From Catonia carolina (taxonomy: Eukaryota; Arthropoda; Insecta; Hemiptera; Achilidae), in contig JAQMRL010000001.1 in NCBI GenBank assembly GCA_035578175.1, positions 236,297,038 to 236,361,037 on the forward strand: DNA of 64,000 bases, read 5' to 3'. The translations under genes and the position numbers were made by a program. How positions within the stretch are numbered: position 1 is the stretch's first letter; every line of letters begins with the position of its first letter. Shown piece by piece: positions 47,913 to 58,851 of the stretch. Below the pieces are notes generated by a model, which was not told where the DNA came from, made no database searches, and worked only from the letters and a program-made list of their open reading frames with translations.

Positions 47913-48207
47913 ATATTTATTTTATAATCCTGAAAATAGTAGCATTAGCTTTTGATATTTCATGAGTTTGTCATTACGTTGATTGCATATTTATATTTTG
48001 ATTTTAGTATGTATGATCTGTAAAGTATATTTTGTATTATTTGGTAACGTCATTTACTACATTTGTTCTATTGTACATCTAAATTTGTAAGTCTGCATAT
48101 CTTCTGAAAACGCTTGAGGCTAAATTATTCTAACTCGTGTTAGTTTAGATTCTTTTCCTAAACTGAAGTCTATTTGAATAATGGTGATGAATGGAGAGAT
48201 CTCTTAC

Positions 48208-48309
48208 CCGGTATTGTCTGGTTGAGTTGGTGTTTGTGATATACTACTTCTGGTGCTGCTGGCTCTGCTCTTTGCTCTGCCCATTTGTAAGTCTGGCTCA
48301 GAATGTTGA
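48208..48309 (-). CDS. Microexon, 102 nt, phase 2-2, QHS type
   Basis: The acceptor is TTGTTTTACAG and the donor GG/GTAAGAG. Peptide QHSEPDLQMGRAKSRASSTR, then SSISQTPTQPDNT. The start (QxSxPDL) and the Ser/Arg-rich middle match exons 54,101 and 53,283 and the dead exon at 55,948; flanking intron words are shared as well. Confidence 0.75.
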
Positions 48310-48428
48310 CTGTAAAACAATTTTTGTAAACCAAATATGTATTTACATCTCATTAGTTCAACGACAATAGTAGAAATAGCTTTTCTGTTCCGTTATATTG
48401 CTCTAACTTTTGTCATATTTGTTATATA

Positions 48429-49263
48429 CAGGGTGATTCACGAAGATATGCAGAAACTTTGGGAGCCCATTGTACATGTAAAAATAATGAAAAAAGTTTA
48501 TATAAATATGGGTCCGGAAATGCTTCGTTTCCGAGTTACGGCTAGCGAAAGTTTCGTCCGGATTTCAGCTCACCAGGTGAAATGAGGTCTTCCTGAAATT
48601 CTGGTAAGGTAGATTAAGGGGCGAATTCAATCATTTCTTATGGTTTTTGATCTGATAAATTGAATAAAACAAGTCCCAGAACTTTAAGTTAAATATTTTT
48701 TAAGAAAACCAGTGTCAAATGCAAAAAATGGAGTGAAAAACACATTTTTTAATCTTTGGGCAGGAACAACTTTGTTATTTCACCAAGAAACAGTTAAAAT
48801 TTTTGAATAAAACATGTTGAAAATTTTATTGTGAACAAACCGGTGTAAATAAAGTACACAGAAAGCGAATAGATGTTTGATTAAACGAATTTTTATTCAT
48901 AACAGTACAAAGTAAAATTAACCGGAAAAACAAAGATGAAAAATTGTGTTTTTTTCACACCATTTTTTGCACTTGACACTGGTTTTCTCAAAAGCTATTT
49001 AACTTACAGTTCTGGGACCTGTTTTATTCAATTTATCAGGTCAAAAACCATAAGAAACGGTTGAATTCGCCCCTTAATCTACCTTACCAGAATTTCAGAA
49101 AGACCTCATTTCACCTGGTGAGCTGAAATCCGGGCGAAATCTTTCGCTAGCCGTAACTCTGTAACGAAGCATTTCCGGACCCATGTTTATATAAACTTTT
49201 TTCATTATTTTTACATGTACAATGGGCTCCCAAAGTTTCTGCATATCTTCGTGAATCACCCTG
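48429..49263. repeat. Foldback element with CAGGGTGATTCACG ends
   Basis: Two arms of about 320 bp are near-exact inverted copies, starting CAGGGTGATTCACGAAG and ending with its complement. TA duplications lie at 48,427-48,428 and 49,264-49,265. A TA target suggests mobilisation by a Tc1/mariner-type enzyme. The arms differ little, so the element is young. Confidence 0.85.
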
Positions 49264-49640
49264 TATTACTATGTTATACTCGTTCGTTGCTACAGCCTTG
49301 TGATCATCCGCAAAAAAAGAGTGTGTAGATATTGCCCATCTATGTCTACACTTTACCGTACTTTTCTTTAAGGATTCAGATACACCTGAACAAAGTAAGG
49401 GAATACAATACATCTAACAAATTCCTCATTGTGAGCATATTAAATGATAAATAGTAAGCTGCATTCCTGAAATAGTGATGAGTGTTTTAGTTTACAAAAC
49501 GAAAGTTCCGGGTTCGTTTCATTAGAAAATCGAAATCATTACCGTTAAAATCTACCGTACCTTGTATGTAGACCTCAGTATTTGCTAGTGACAAAGCTGT
49601 TAATGCCACTTAAAATAAAACAAACTATATATTATAGTTA
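49264..49640. repeat. Gene-linked module, copy b
   Basis: TTACTATGTTATACTCGTTC, AAAAAAGAGTGTGTAGATAT, ACAAATTCCTCATTG and a tRNA-like GAAATAGTGATGAGTG...CCGGGTTCGTTTC match copies near 42,030 and 56,240. The SP-type exon expected beyond it is not present. Confidence 0.7.
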
Positions 49641-49818
49641 TATAAGCGAGTGCGCTTTTTAGGCTGTCTGCCAATAAATTGAAATTGCTGTGTTGGTTAC
49701 CAACGTCCTGAAAGGGCATGGTACAAGAAAGCGACGGGGAAGACAAAGAAGAAGAAAAATTTGTTCATGGAACGATTGCTTTAATACGTAATATTATTTT
49801 TGGGGTACAATTACTTAC

Positions 49819-49905
49819 CCAAATGTACCCCCGCCTGTTTCAATGGGTTTCATTTCTGTCGAAGGTGCGCTCAAAGAAGTTGATGTAAAAGCTGATTCTG
49901 AAAAC
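49819..49905 (-). CDS. Microexon, 87 nt, phase 2-2
   Basis: The acceptor is TTTTTCATTTCAG and the donor GG/GTAAGTAA. Peptide FSESAFTSTSLSAPSTEMKP, then IETGGGTF. It is Ser/Thr-rich. No paralogous exon is seen in the window. Confidence 0.72.
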
Positions 49906-50326
49906 CTGAAATGAAAAACTTTGTATGTAAAGTACTAAATAATGTTTTAACACAGACAGAAAAAGAAATAAAGTTGATTACATAGGGGACTTACATGGTT
50001 ATAATGTTCCAGGCGTGTTGCCTTCTTCAGACGTTGAAGGCAGGGTTTGCTGTGGCTATTGTAATATAAGATGGTCGATATTGATAACATGGTGTTTATG
50101 AAGGGAATCATAAACACATATAAGAAAACACATTTAGTTGTATAAGGGAATTATGGCATTATATTTGTAGACGAGAAATGTGGGAAGTTTGAAGTTATAA
50201 TTGATATTTCGGACATATTAATAGAATTCTAGTCTGTTATTGCGGCCTGTTTAGCTGTGTGCTAGAAGTAGCGCCTAGGGTCTAAATATAAGCCGTTTCT
50301 GTCTTTCTAAACTATATGGAGGGACT

Positions 50327-50716
50327 CTGCCCATAACAGATAGGTGGTGTGTCAAATTATTTACACTTAATCTGTTCGTCGCAGGGCTAAAATAAATAGT
50401 TCTGTTTCTTATCATATAGTCAGCCAATTAAATGACTGAATCGTTTAAGAACAAAAGAGGTAGAGGTGTAAAAGCACTAAAGTTATCTCCTCTGAAAGTA
50501 ATGAATTTCATTATACATCCAGACCCTGTGGTGAATGAAGTGAAGGTGTCATTTGCAGAGTGGAAAATATGTGCTTTTCATAGGGCCCGGCATGTTGATA
50601 AGCGTACTTTCTACTCAGTGAGGAAGGCAGACATAAACTAACTCACTCCTCGTTTTACTTAGTAAAACCTCTACTGGTTCACATCAACCTTTCGGCTGAT
50701 GACCTAAACAACAACA
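50327..50716 (+). mobile_element. Retroposon family R, complete copy 4
   Basis: It is flanked by a perfect 11-bp duplication ATGGAGGGACT (50,316-50,326 and 50,717-50,727), which fixes the ends: CTGCCCATAAC at the start and GACCTAAACAACAACA at the finish, 390 bp. Variable-length duplication and an AAC-type simple tail indicate target-primed reverse transcription, i.e. a SINE-like or short LINE-derived element. A tRNA-like head is not obvious. Confidence 0.88.
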
Positions 50717-51144
50717 ATGGAGGGACTATATTCTGGAAGGGTTTTTAGGACTTTTGCCTTAAATATTTCATTAAATTTTCTATTGTTATTTCTAGCATGG
50801 GATGTTACTCTGGTAAAGGGCAGTATTTCAAGTGAACCAAGTTTAACAATTCAAACTAGCAGAACCTTGATTTATACGGTTTATTCTTATCCTACTAACT
50901 CGTTCCCTCGTACGAAAAACTTGACCCGAGTTATTTGTACTGATCACTATGACCGATCTCGTCATTCTCTATTAGAGATTTTTCGAAAATCCACCCAAAC
51001 TAACGTACGAGTATTCTGTCTTCCATTTATACTCGTACGAAGCCCCCATTTCACACGCTCTTCGAGCTTCTTCATTAGTTGAAGATCATCTCGATTATTT
51101 GTAATGAGTTCCTGATAAAATCGTGTTCAATTTTTAAAACTTAC

Positions 51145-51240
51145 CGGAAGTCTGGTTTAAAGTAGTCAATAGTAATTGGTGATGGTGGTGCGCTTCTTTG
51201 TTGGGTCGTTCTCCGTTCACTTACGCCCTCTGAAGATTGG
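51145..51240 (-). CDS. Microexon, 96 nt, phase 2-2
   Basis: The acceptor is TTTTTTGTAAGCAG and the donor CG/GTAAGTTT. Peptide QSSEGVSERRTTQQRSAPPS, then PITIDYFKPDF. It begins with a C-CAA boundary like the T-CAA of the QYS exons. It is Ser/Pro-rich with a basic patch. Confidence 0.72.
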
Positions 51241-51786
51241 CTGCTTACAAAAAAGAGTTTTCTGATTATTTACAAAAATTTTGGGCCACTTCCAGTCGAA
51301 ACCGGAACTTCAAACCCAATTTAAGCCCACTAACTTTTTGTGTAGATTCCGAATCCGACAACCGTTTGTTGTGACGGAAGATGAAAATTTTAAAAATTGC
51401 CACCAATAAAATTTTGAAGTAAATAAATCAACAAAAGTTAAAGTGTAAAAACATTTTTTTGTATGTACAAATTCAACTGTTCGTGAAAATAAACGAATTC
51501 CGGAAATTTCGATAGATCTTATCTTTTTTTTATAATTACAGGGGCGGTTTTACAGCACTAGGCCTTTAACCGCAGCCCAAACGCCATGAATTCCTACTAA
51601 ACACATCTTGATCCCTTGACCCCTTCTTTCTGTAACTCTCGTAACAACGTTCGTCCACTCCTTTCACCTTTCTCGTTCTCGTATCCTTCGTCCAGTTGGA
51701 ACCTATAGCCAAATCTTACGTGGAAATCTGTTCTCAATTTTCGTAGAATATCCTACCTGGTGAGTTATGTATGTGTGTATATAAGA

Positions 51787-52122
51787 GGCAGGTGAACTGT
51801 TAAATTATTTGCCCTCGGTCTGCTAGTTCCAGGGCTACAAAAAATAGTTCTTTATCTTATCACGTAGTCAGCCTGTTTCATGACTGAAGTATGTAAGAAC
51901 AGAAGAGGTAGAGATGTAAAAGATACTAATCAGAGTTATCTATTCTGAGAGTCATGGATTTCATTATACAGCCAGACCCTTTGGTGAATGAAGTAATGAT
52001 ATCATTTGCAGAGTAGAAGGTAACTGCTTTTCGGAGGGCCTGGAATGCTGAGAAGCATACTTTTCCACTCAGCAAAGAAGCCATTAGTAAACGACTTTAC
52101 TCCTAGTTTATTTAGTAAAGCC
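51787..52122 (+). mobile_element. Retroposon family R, copy 5, 3'-truncated
   Basis: It runs from GGCAGGTGAACTG to TTTAGTAAAGCC, lacking the last 50 bases of the family. Confidence 0.75.
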
Positions 52123-52512
52123 TTACAACAAATGAAAGAGATTTTTAACAAACAAAAAATTAATCCAAAAAATAGATCCAGGCGATGGTTTTACTTTCGC
52201 TAATTCTTTCAAAAATATCATTTATCTGGCATATCATCTAACGTTGAAATCATGGCCCAAAATTTACAGTCGTGCACCAATTCGATGAATCCAATTATAA
52301 ATTTAATGAATTTATCGATAGTAAATCTTGTTATGCCCCTCCGATGTAATACATCTTTATCTTTTTATAATTAATAGTTTTAATAGTCGTGTATTCATTT
52401 ATATGATAACAGAAATAAAGCGGCCGCCACCTGTAAATAGGGTTTAGCGTACTAAGCTGTAAAGCTATCTTCAAATTCATCGTTCCACACCTCTCAGTTG
52501 TCATTTGTACTG

Positions 52513-53100
52513 GCTGTCTAGAACTTGATGGCCTCCGGCAGAGGGGAACAATATGCGGATTGTAAAACCATTTCAAAAAACTTACATATAATTTTTTTTA
52601 AGTGACTGAAATTTGTCGGAAATGACGTATTTTTATAAAATAAAGTATTTCGCATGTTTTGTTCTATAAAATTATTGCGAAAAACACACGCTTAATGAGG
52701 TAATACTTAAGTAAAAAATTTGTTTTTGAAGAAAAAACCGTATTTTTTTCAAATACTTCATCATTGTTCAACAACGATTTCACGGATTAACATAATATTT
52801 GGCAGGTTTATTCTGAAATAATTATAGAAAACTATGATGCAATAACATTTAACAGATAATCATTACTTTTTAAGTTACGAGGACAGTTTTTTCTTCAAAC
52901 TTTTACTGCATTACACATTACCTCATTAAGCGTGTATTTCAAAATATGTTTATTGAACAAAAACTTGCAAAATACTTTGTTTTATAAAAATCGTCATTCC
53001 TGACAAGTTTTAGATACTTAAAAAATTAGAAATATTTTCTGAAATAGTTTTACAATCCGCGTATTGCTCCTCTCTGCCGGAGGCCATCAAGTTATAAACA
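52513..53100. repeat. Foldback family 1, complete copy
   Basis: The left GAACTTGATGGCCTCCGGCA and right TGCCGGAGGCCATCAAGTT are inverted, as are GGATTGTAAAACCATTTCA and its partner. Its right two thirds are repeated downstream by the 818-bp tandem duplication. Confidence 0.85.
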
Positions 53101-53282
53101 GAGTATGATAGCTGTTGATGCGCTGTTCTTTTTTTCGTTTATTTTGCGAATTTTCGTTCGTATGTTGCTTTCTAGACGATCTTTTATAAGTTTTATAACA
53201 TTTGGGCAATAGTTACCATCTTTTTGGTCCTAGGGCTACATTAGAGATGCACATAATATTTGTTTTAATCCAGGAGACTTAC

Positions 53283-53441
53283 TTTGGGTAGGGTCCTTGC
53301 GAACCCAATGGAAGTGATTCATATGATCTTGTGTATGTATCTTGTTGGTTTTGTGTCCGTGGTATGTCGCTGCTGATGCTACTATTGCTTCTGGTTCTTC
53401 TCACTGCACTTTCCTGTCGTAAGTCTGGAGTAGAATATTGA
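53283..53441 (-). CDS. Microexon, 159 nt, phase 2-2, QYS type
   Basis: The acceptor is TTGATTTTACAG and the donor AA/GTAAGT. Peptide begins QYSTPDLRQESAVRRTRSNS and ends LPLGSQGPYP. It is the downstream member of the tandem pair, with SxS and RTRS words typical of low-complexity Ser/Arg sequence. In-frame splicing to the next exon is kept. Confidence 0.78.
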
Positions 53442-54100
53442 CTGTAAAATCAATTAACGTAAATTAAACGTATGTTTTGTTCTATAAAATTATTGCGAAA
53501 AACACACGCTTAATGAGGTAATACTTAAGTAAAAAATTTGTTTTTGAAGAAAAAACCGTATTTTTTTCAAATACTTCATCATTGTTCAACAACGATTTCA
53601 CGGATTAACATAATATTTGGCAGGTTTATTCTGAAATAATTATAGAAAACTATGATGCAATAACATTTAACAGATAATCATTACTTTTTAAGTTACGAGG
53701 ACAGTTTTTTCTTCAAACTTTTACTGCATTACACATTACCTCATAAAGCGTGTATTTCAAAATATGTTTATTGAACAAAAACTTGTAAAATACTTTGTTT
53801 TATAAAAATCGTCATTCCTGACAAGTTTTAGTTACTTAAAAAATTAGAAATATTTTCTGAAATAGTTTTACAATCCGCGTATTGCTCCTCTCTGCCGGAG
53901 GCCATCAAGTTATAAACAGAGTATGATAGCTGTTGATGCGCTGTTCTTTTTTTCGTTTATTTTGCGAATTTTCGTTCGTATGTTGCTTTCTAGACGATCT
54001 TTTATAAGTTTTATAACATTTGGGCAATAGTTACCATCTTTTTGGTCCTAGGGCTACATTAGAGATGCACATAATATTTGTTTTAATCCAGGAGACTTAC

Positions 54101-54265
54101 GTTGGGTAGGGTCCTTGCGAACCCAATGGAAGTGATTCATATGATCTTGTGTATGTATTATTGTCTTGTTGGTTTTGTGTCCGTGATATGTCGCTGCTGA
54201 TGCTACTATTGCTTCTGGTTCTTCTCACTGCACTTTCCTGTCGTAAGTCTGGAGTAGAATATTGA
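54101..54265 (-). CDS. Microexon, 165 nt, phase 2-2, QYS type
   Basis: Same acceptor as its twin and donor AC/GTAAGT. It has two extra codons (an Asn-Asn change within NQQDNNTYTRS) and a Pro-to-Ser change relative to 53,283. The insertion keeps the frame. It is the upstream member of the tandem pair. Confidence 0.78.
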
Positions 54266-55186
54266 CTGTAAAATCAATTAACGTAAATTAAAAGTATATT
54301 TACACCTTGGTAGTTCTACGACAATGTTAGAAAATATTTTTTTCACTTTTACCCTTTATAACTTATCAAATTTTTCCATAATAATTACAGAAATTATTAC
54401 TATGGAGTAAAGTTTTGTATAGAATGGACTCCAAATAAGCTTGCCAGTTTTCTAAAGTGCGCAGAAGTTTTATTTTGGTAATGGTGCGCTCGGTTGCCTC
54501 AGCGAGTGGTGGGGGTCAGTGCTGTACTAGCTGTGATCAGAATCACGTCGCTCTCGCCACGTTAAATATCAGCTGACCTGAAAATATTAGTCTGTAATAT
54601 GTTGTATGTACAACAAAATTTACTTTACAACGTTCAGAGTCTGTGATTTAGTAGGCAGTTCGGTACTAAGACACGAAATCCACCGACTGAATCCGAACCT
54701 TTCGCGCAGCTACACCGGCAAGCTTATTTGGCGTCCGCTATACTTGACATTTTGGTATTTTTGCAACCTCCTTCATAATATTTGTTATCACATTTATATG
54801 TTTTAAACTGGTATTTTGCTGAAACCTCTTGATCCTTCCGCTAATAGAAACTTTTGTGGTTATTACTTTTTTATGTCAACATCCGTAAATATAGATAAAC
54901 AATATCGTACTTTGCTGGACATTGCTTTAATACTATAGAATATTGTAATGGAACACGAAACTATTGAAACAGGCAATCGTAGTTCTTATAAATTTAACGG
55001 GTGAGTGTCTGGTTAACTCACTGATTATGCTAAATTGTGATCTGACATTATATGCTTATTGTTTTTAGAATATTTTGTCATTAATCATAAAATTAGTGGT
55101 CCGTCACAAAGCAATCTTCGCTTGCTAGTTGTTCTTTCATATATCTATGCAGTAAATTATTAGGTTTTTTTTGTAGGTTTTGCATT

Positions 55187-55530
55187 AAACCTACTGGTTG
55201 GTAAATGGTGAATAAGTCACTTCGAAAATCAGCTGTTTAACAGCTGACTGCAGCTTGTTTGTATCAACTGCTCATTTTCGGTGTTGAAGGTTTCATGGTT
55301 CAAATCCTAGTAAAAAAGTTAATTTTATACGGATTTTTATACTAGACAGTTATTATTGCCGTACTTTCATGGTTGGAGTTCAGTTAGCCATACTGTCTTA
55401 GGAATGGTTGGTCTGAGCTGTACAAGACTACGCCTCATTTACACGGCATACATAATCCTACGATTACTTCACTAGAACTTTAGTATAGTAACCGTGCATA
55501 ATCCTCACATCATTGGGCCAATGGGTTGCT
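55187..55530 (+). mobile_element. SINE family A, diverged copy
   Basis: AAATCAGCTGTTTAACAGCTGA, GGTTCAAATCCTAG (B box) and TACAAGACTACGCCTCATTT match the copy at 15,968. It carries extra internal sequence (about 55,225-55,260 and 55,450-55,495). Confidence 0.7.
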
Positions 55531-55739
55531 AATTTGTTAACGTTTTTTATTTTGGGAATCAAACGGCTTTGTAATTCGCCCTAAACGACGACGCTAAGAA
55601 CACAAGTGGTCAGTAGTAAATCCATTGTAATTTTACAATTTATTCCCAACAATCTAAGATATAATCAACCATTAGGAGGAAAAATAAGATGCATTAATAC
55701 AAAGTTACTAAAATACTCGCATCAACGTTTTTTATCTAA

Positions 55740-56600
55740 TGAGATTGTCAATAAGTTTTGTTGCACATTTATCTTGATTTTAGTACTGTATGACTTGGTA
55801 ACGTCATTTCCTACATTCGTTCTGTTGTACATCAAAAGTTGTGGGTCTGCCTATCTTCTAAAAACGCTTTCGGCTAACTTATTTTAACTCATTTTTTTAG
55901 ATTGTTTCGCTAAACTGAAGACTATTTGAACAATGGAAATAAATGGAGAGATCACGCGACATCACTTCTGACATCAGCAGAAGTGATGTCGCTTCTGCTG
56001 ATTGCTCTACCCAGTTCTATGTCTGCGGTAGAATATTGACTGTAAAACAATTTACATAAACCAAAATATGTATTTACATCTTATTAATCCAACGGCCAAT
56101 AGTAGAAATGTTTTTCTGTTTCGTTGTACTTCTCAAAACCTTTTGCATAATAGAAACAGAAAATATTACTCTGGAGTAAAGTTTCAATACCTTAAAAGGA
56201 AACTTTTCATGTTGGTTTTTTTTCAACCTCAGTCATATTTGTTATCATATTACTATGTTAAACTGGTTCGTTGTTAAAACCTTTTGATTATCCGCAAAAA
56301 AAAGAGTGTGTAGGTATTGCCTATCTATGTCTACACTTTGCCATCATTTTCTTTAAGGATTATACACCTGAACAAAGTAAAGGAATACAATACCTCTAAC
56401 AAATTCCTCATTATTAACATATTAAATGATAAATAGTAAGCTGCATCCGTAACATAGTGATTAGTGCTTTAGTTTACAAAACTAAGGTTCCGGGTTCGTT
56501 TCCTTAGAGGGTATCGAAATCATTACCCGTCAAAACCTACCGTATTTGTTATGTAAACCTGACATTCGCTAATGATGAAGATGTTGATACCACTTAAAAA
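55740..56600. repeat. Gene-linked module, copy c
   Basis: The left part (AAACGCTTTCGGCTAA, ACTGAAGACTATTTGAA) matches 48,110-48,190. The part after the dead exon (GTATTTACATCTTATTAAT, CAATAGTAGAAAT) matches 48,337-48,400. The right part (AAAAAAGAGTGTGTAGGTAT and the tRNA-like ACATAGTGATTAGTG) matches copies a and b. It shows the ancestral order on the minus strand: SP-type exon, spacer, QYS-type exon. Confidence 0.72.
55948..56039 (-). pseudogene. Dead QYS-type exon with snap-back palindrome
   Basis: The acceptor TTGTTTTACAG is intact and the frame starts QYSTADIELGRAISRSDITS, but it meets a TGA and the donor seen in the 48,208 paralog is gone. The 3' part is a palindrome (55,956-55,970 against 55,978-55,992) overlapping another (CAGCAGAAG against CTTCTGCTG), as if the strand had copied itself backwards. 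Confidence 0.7.
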
Positions 56601-56610
56601 GAGAACTTAC

Positions 56611-56697
56611 GCTTCTTGAGGATAACTGGACCATTCTTCCGGGGTAATATTATGTGCATTATGCGATAATTCAATCGTTCCTGTTCCATATGGTGAC
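56611..56697 (-). CDS. Microexon, 87 nt, phase 2-2, SP/PQEA type
   Basis: The acceptor is TTTAACTTACAG and the donor GC/GTAAGT. Peptide SPYGTGTIELSHNAHNITPE, then EWSSYPQEA. It is a diverged paralog of exons 43,083 and 63,276, one codon shorter. The ends (SP, PQEA) are conserved and the middle is not. Confidence 0.77.
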
Positions 56698-56833
56698 CTG
56701 TAAGTTAAATAACATTACGTATTACTGTTCAGAAGAAACACGTGTTTAAAAAGGTGTTCCAGGAATATTTGTCTGCCCCCTTGAATCTTTCAGAATTTTC
56801 TATCGGATGTTATGTATACGTCCTGTTGATACG

Positions 56834-57155
56834 AACTATAGTTGATTTCACTTTCAGAATGCAGTACGGGAAGTCCATAAGCAATGTATTTCATGTGGGA
56901 GTTTTAGCGCTACTACACTAACTAAAAATATCGACTCCGCGCCTCAACACGTTCTCATTTACAAATTCCTATTGAATAACATAATAAGAAAACATGAGTC
57001 ATTTTTCAAACTCGTTTATTATTTCTGTTTCCGTCGAACTTATCGTGTATCAAATTACAGATAAAACTCGATTTTATAACAAAATAATAAAACACATATA
57101 TCGTCATTAAAAGGAAAAGTTATATGATGTGAAATGTAAAAAATGTGACGAGATG
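56834..57155. repeat. Dispersed 0.33-kb repeat, inverse of 34,741-35,076
   Basis: GATTTCACTTTCAGAATGCA, TTTTAGCGCTACTACACTAA and ACAAATTCCTATTGAATAAC are the reverse complements of words at 34,920-35,076. From 57,156 to 57,749 nothing further is recognised. Confidence 0.7.
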
Positions 57156-57749
57156 TAAACGCCCAACTTTATACATGCGTATCTTATCTGAATATCATAG
57201 TATAATAACTACATTCCTTCTAACGCTTTTCTTATTAATTAAAACTGAGAATTCCCTATATTATATTTTAAAATATTATTCTATTTTTGTAATTTTTTTA
57301 AAGCACTTTCTAGATTCAATTTTTGCAATCCCACAATTTACATTTCATAATCCATTAAATGATGTCAACGATTCGCTCGTAAATTCGTTACAAAATTAGT
57401 GTTGTATGATTGTAAGCGACGCAGTAAAGTCATAGAGCACATCACTTGTCTGAAATCCGAACACTTAAAACCAAGAAATAAAATATTTCGAATGTCAACC
57501 AAAAATTTAAGGTTACGTTAGTTTCTAAGTTTTTAAAAATAAAATTTTAATGGTTTCATTTCAATTACTCAAGCAGAATCTTTACCTTATTTGAACAGAG
57601 TATTCTTTGTACTTGGCATTGAATATGGTTCAATATTTAAAACTTATACAAGGCCATCTTTTGATTCAAAAGTGAAGTATTGCTCCACGAGATATAATTA
57701 GTCATTCGTGATTTACCAGTAGTAGTGTAATTTTTCAGGTCATGAAATA

Positions 57750-58677
57750 CGAGGTGTGGCTATTAAATAACGAGACTGACGTGAAAAATTTTATTTAGTT
57801 TTATACATAATCACTTAATGTCATCTTCAATATACACTCCTTCTCTTTTCCTACAACGCTCCATGCGAATTTTCCATCGTTGGAAACAGTGCTGGAAGTC
57901 ATCTTCTGTCAGCTCCTTCAGAACACGTACCTCTTTCTCTTTTACAGCTTCCACAGACTCAAATCTTGTACCTTTAAATGCAGATTTCACCTTAGGGAAC
58001 AGGTAGACGTCACATGGTGCAAGATCTGGTGAATAAGGTGGATGGTCTAACACTGAGATGCTGTACTTGGCTAGGAACCTCTTGACAGATAACGTGGAAT
58101 AAGCTGGCGCATTGTCTTGGTGGAGAACCCATGATTGGTCCTTCCACAGTCCTTCCACAGGGGCGGTTTCTCCTTACTCTTTGACGTAGTTTGGATAGTA
58201 CCTCAAGGTAGTAATATTGATTAATTATTTGATCTTTAGGAACCCAGTGAAAGTACACAATCCCACGGATATAAAAAAACAAACATCATTGCTTTAAATT
58301 TTGACTTGCTCATTCGAGCTATTTTGGCTCTCGGTGAAGTTCGGTTCTTCCAGTGCATGGACTGGCGCTTCGTTTCCGGATCATAAGTAAAAAACCACGT
58401 TTAATCACATTTTATTATCGTTTCCAAAAAATTTAGGCCTTTTTCAGTCGCGTACAAAGTGTCAGTACAAACATTTTTGCGAGCGTCATTTCAAAAATTT
58501 TTGAGCGGCTTGTGTCCTGAAGGAGCTGACAGAAGACTGTTTCCAACAATGAAAAATTCGCATGGAGCGTTGTAGGGATAGAGAAGGAGTGTTTTGAAGG
58601 TGACAATAAGTGATTATGTATAAAATAAAAATAAAATTTTTACAACGTCAATCTCGTTATTTAATAGCCATACCTCG
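57750..58677 (-). mobile_element. Mariner element with inverted end, copy 2
   Basis: The ends CGAGGTGTGG and TACCTCG lie between TA duplications (57,748-57,749 and 58,678-58,679). It is 928 bp against 925 bp for copy 1. It has the same inverted terminal segment joined at the same place (the TTTTTGAGCGG junction), so both copies descend from one rearranged parent. Confidence 0.9.
57811..58500 (-). pseudogene. Mariner transposase remnant, copy 2
   Basis: The minus strand has WVLHQDNAPAYSTLSVKRF and SPDLAPCDVYLFPKVKSAF, with the same 34-residue spacing between Asp residues. The usual His after DNAPA is Tyr. The Glu of the TCDETW-like motif is replaced by a stop, and a frameshift lies near 58,155. 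The C-terminal part to the end (RMERCRKREGVYIEDD) is better kept than in copy 1. Confidence 0.9.
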
Positions 58678-58737
58678 TATTTATACATAGTATATTTTAA
58701 GGCTCATATTAAAAGGACTTCCAATTCAGTAACGTAC

Positions 58738-58851
58738 CATCCGTCCGATGAACTGACTTCTCTAGCATCTGAAGACGTATCTTGGATTCTTGAGGCAGAC
58801 TCCTGTGTTTCTGAATTTTCTAAACCTTCCTCTTCTCCAGGTGTTCCGTAA
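58738..58851 (-). CDS. Microexon, 114 nt, phase 2-2, acidic
   Basis: The acceptor is ACTATTATTGTAG and the donor TG/GTACGTTA, the one donor here that is not GTAAG. Peptide YGTPGEEEGLENSETQESAS, then RIQDTSSDAREVSSSDG. It is strongly acidic and Ser-rich. Confidence 0.72.

Larger units (their letters stand above)
52654..54291 (-). repeat. 818-bp tandem duplication carrying an exon
   Basis: ATGTTTTGTTCTATAAAATT starts at 52,654 and again at 53,472. The units differ by three substitutions in about 630 non-coding bases. In the exon they differ by two substitutions and an in-frame 6-base insertion. The unit contains foldback sequence plus the QYS-type exon and both its splice sites. Confidence 0.92.

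Noticed and set aside
49995..50049. Another microexon with CAT/GTAAG donor on the minus strand
   Set aside because: With the best acceptor its length is 55 nt, it enters in phase 2 but leaves in phase 0, and the phase-2 exit frame has a TGA. It breaks the rule followed by all other exons. The sequence also looks like the end of a dispersed element.
50717..51082. 121-codon plus-strand ORF, the longest not tied to an element
   Set aside because: Its ATG is the first base of the target duplication of retroposon R copy 4, and the frame overlaps plain intron sequence with no domain. The hydrophobic N-terminal part is from TTT-rich DNA.
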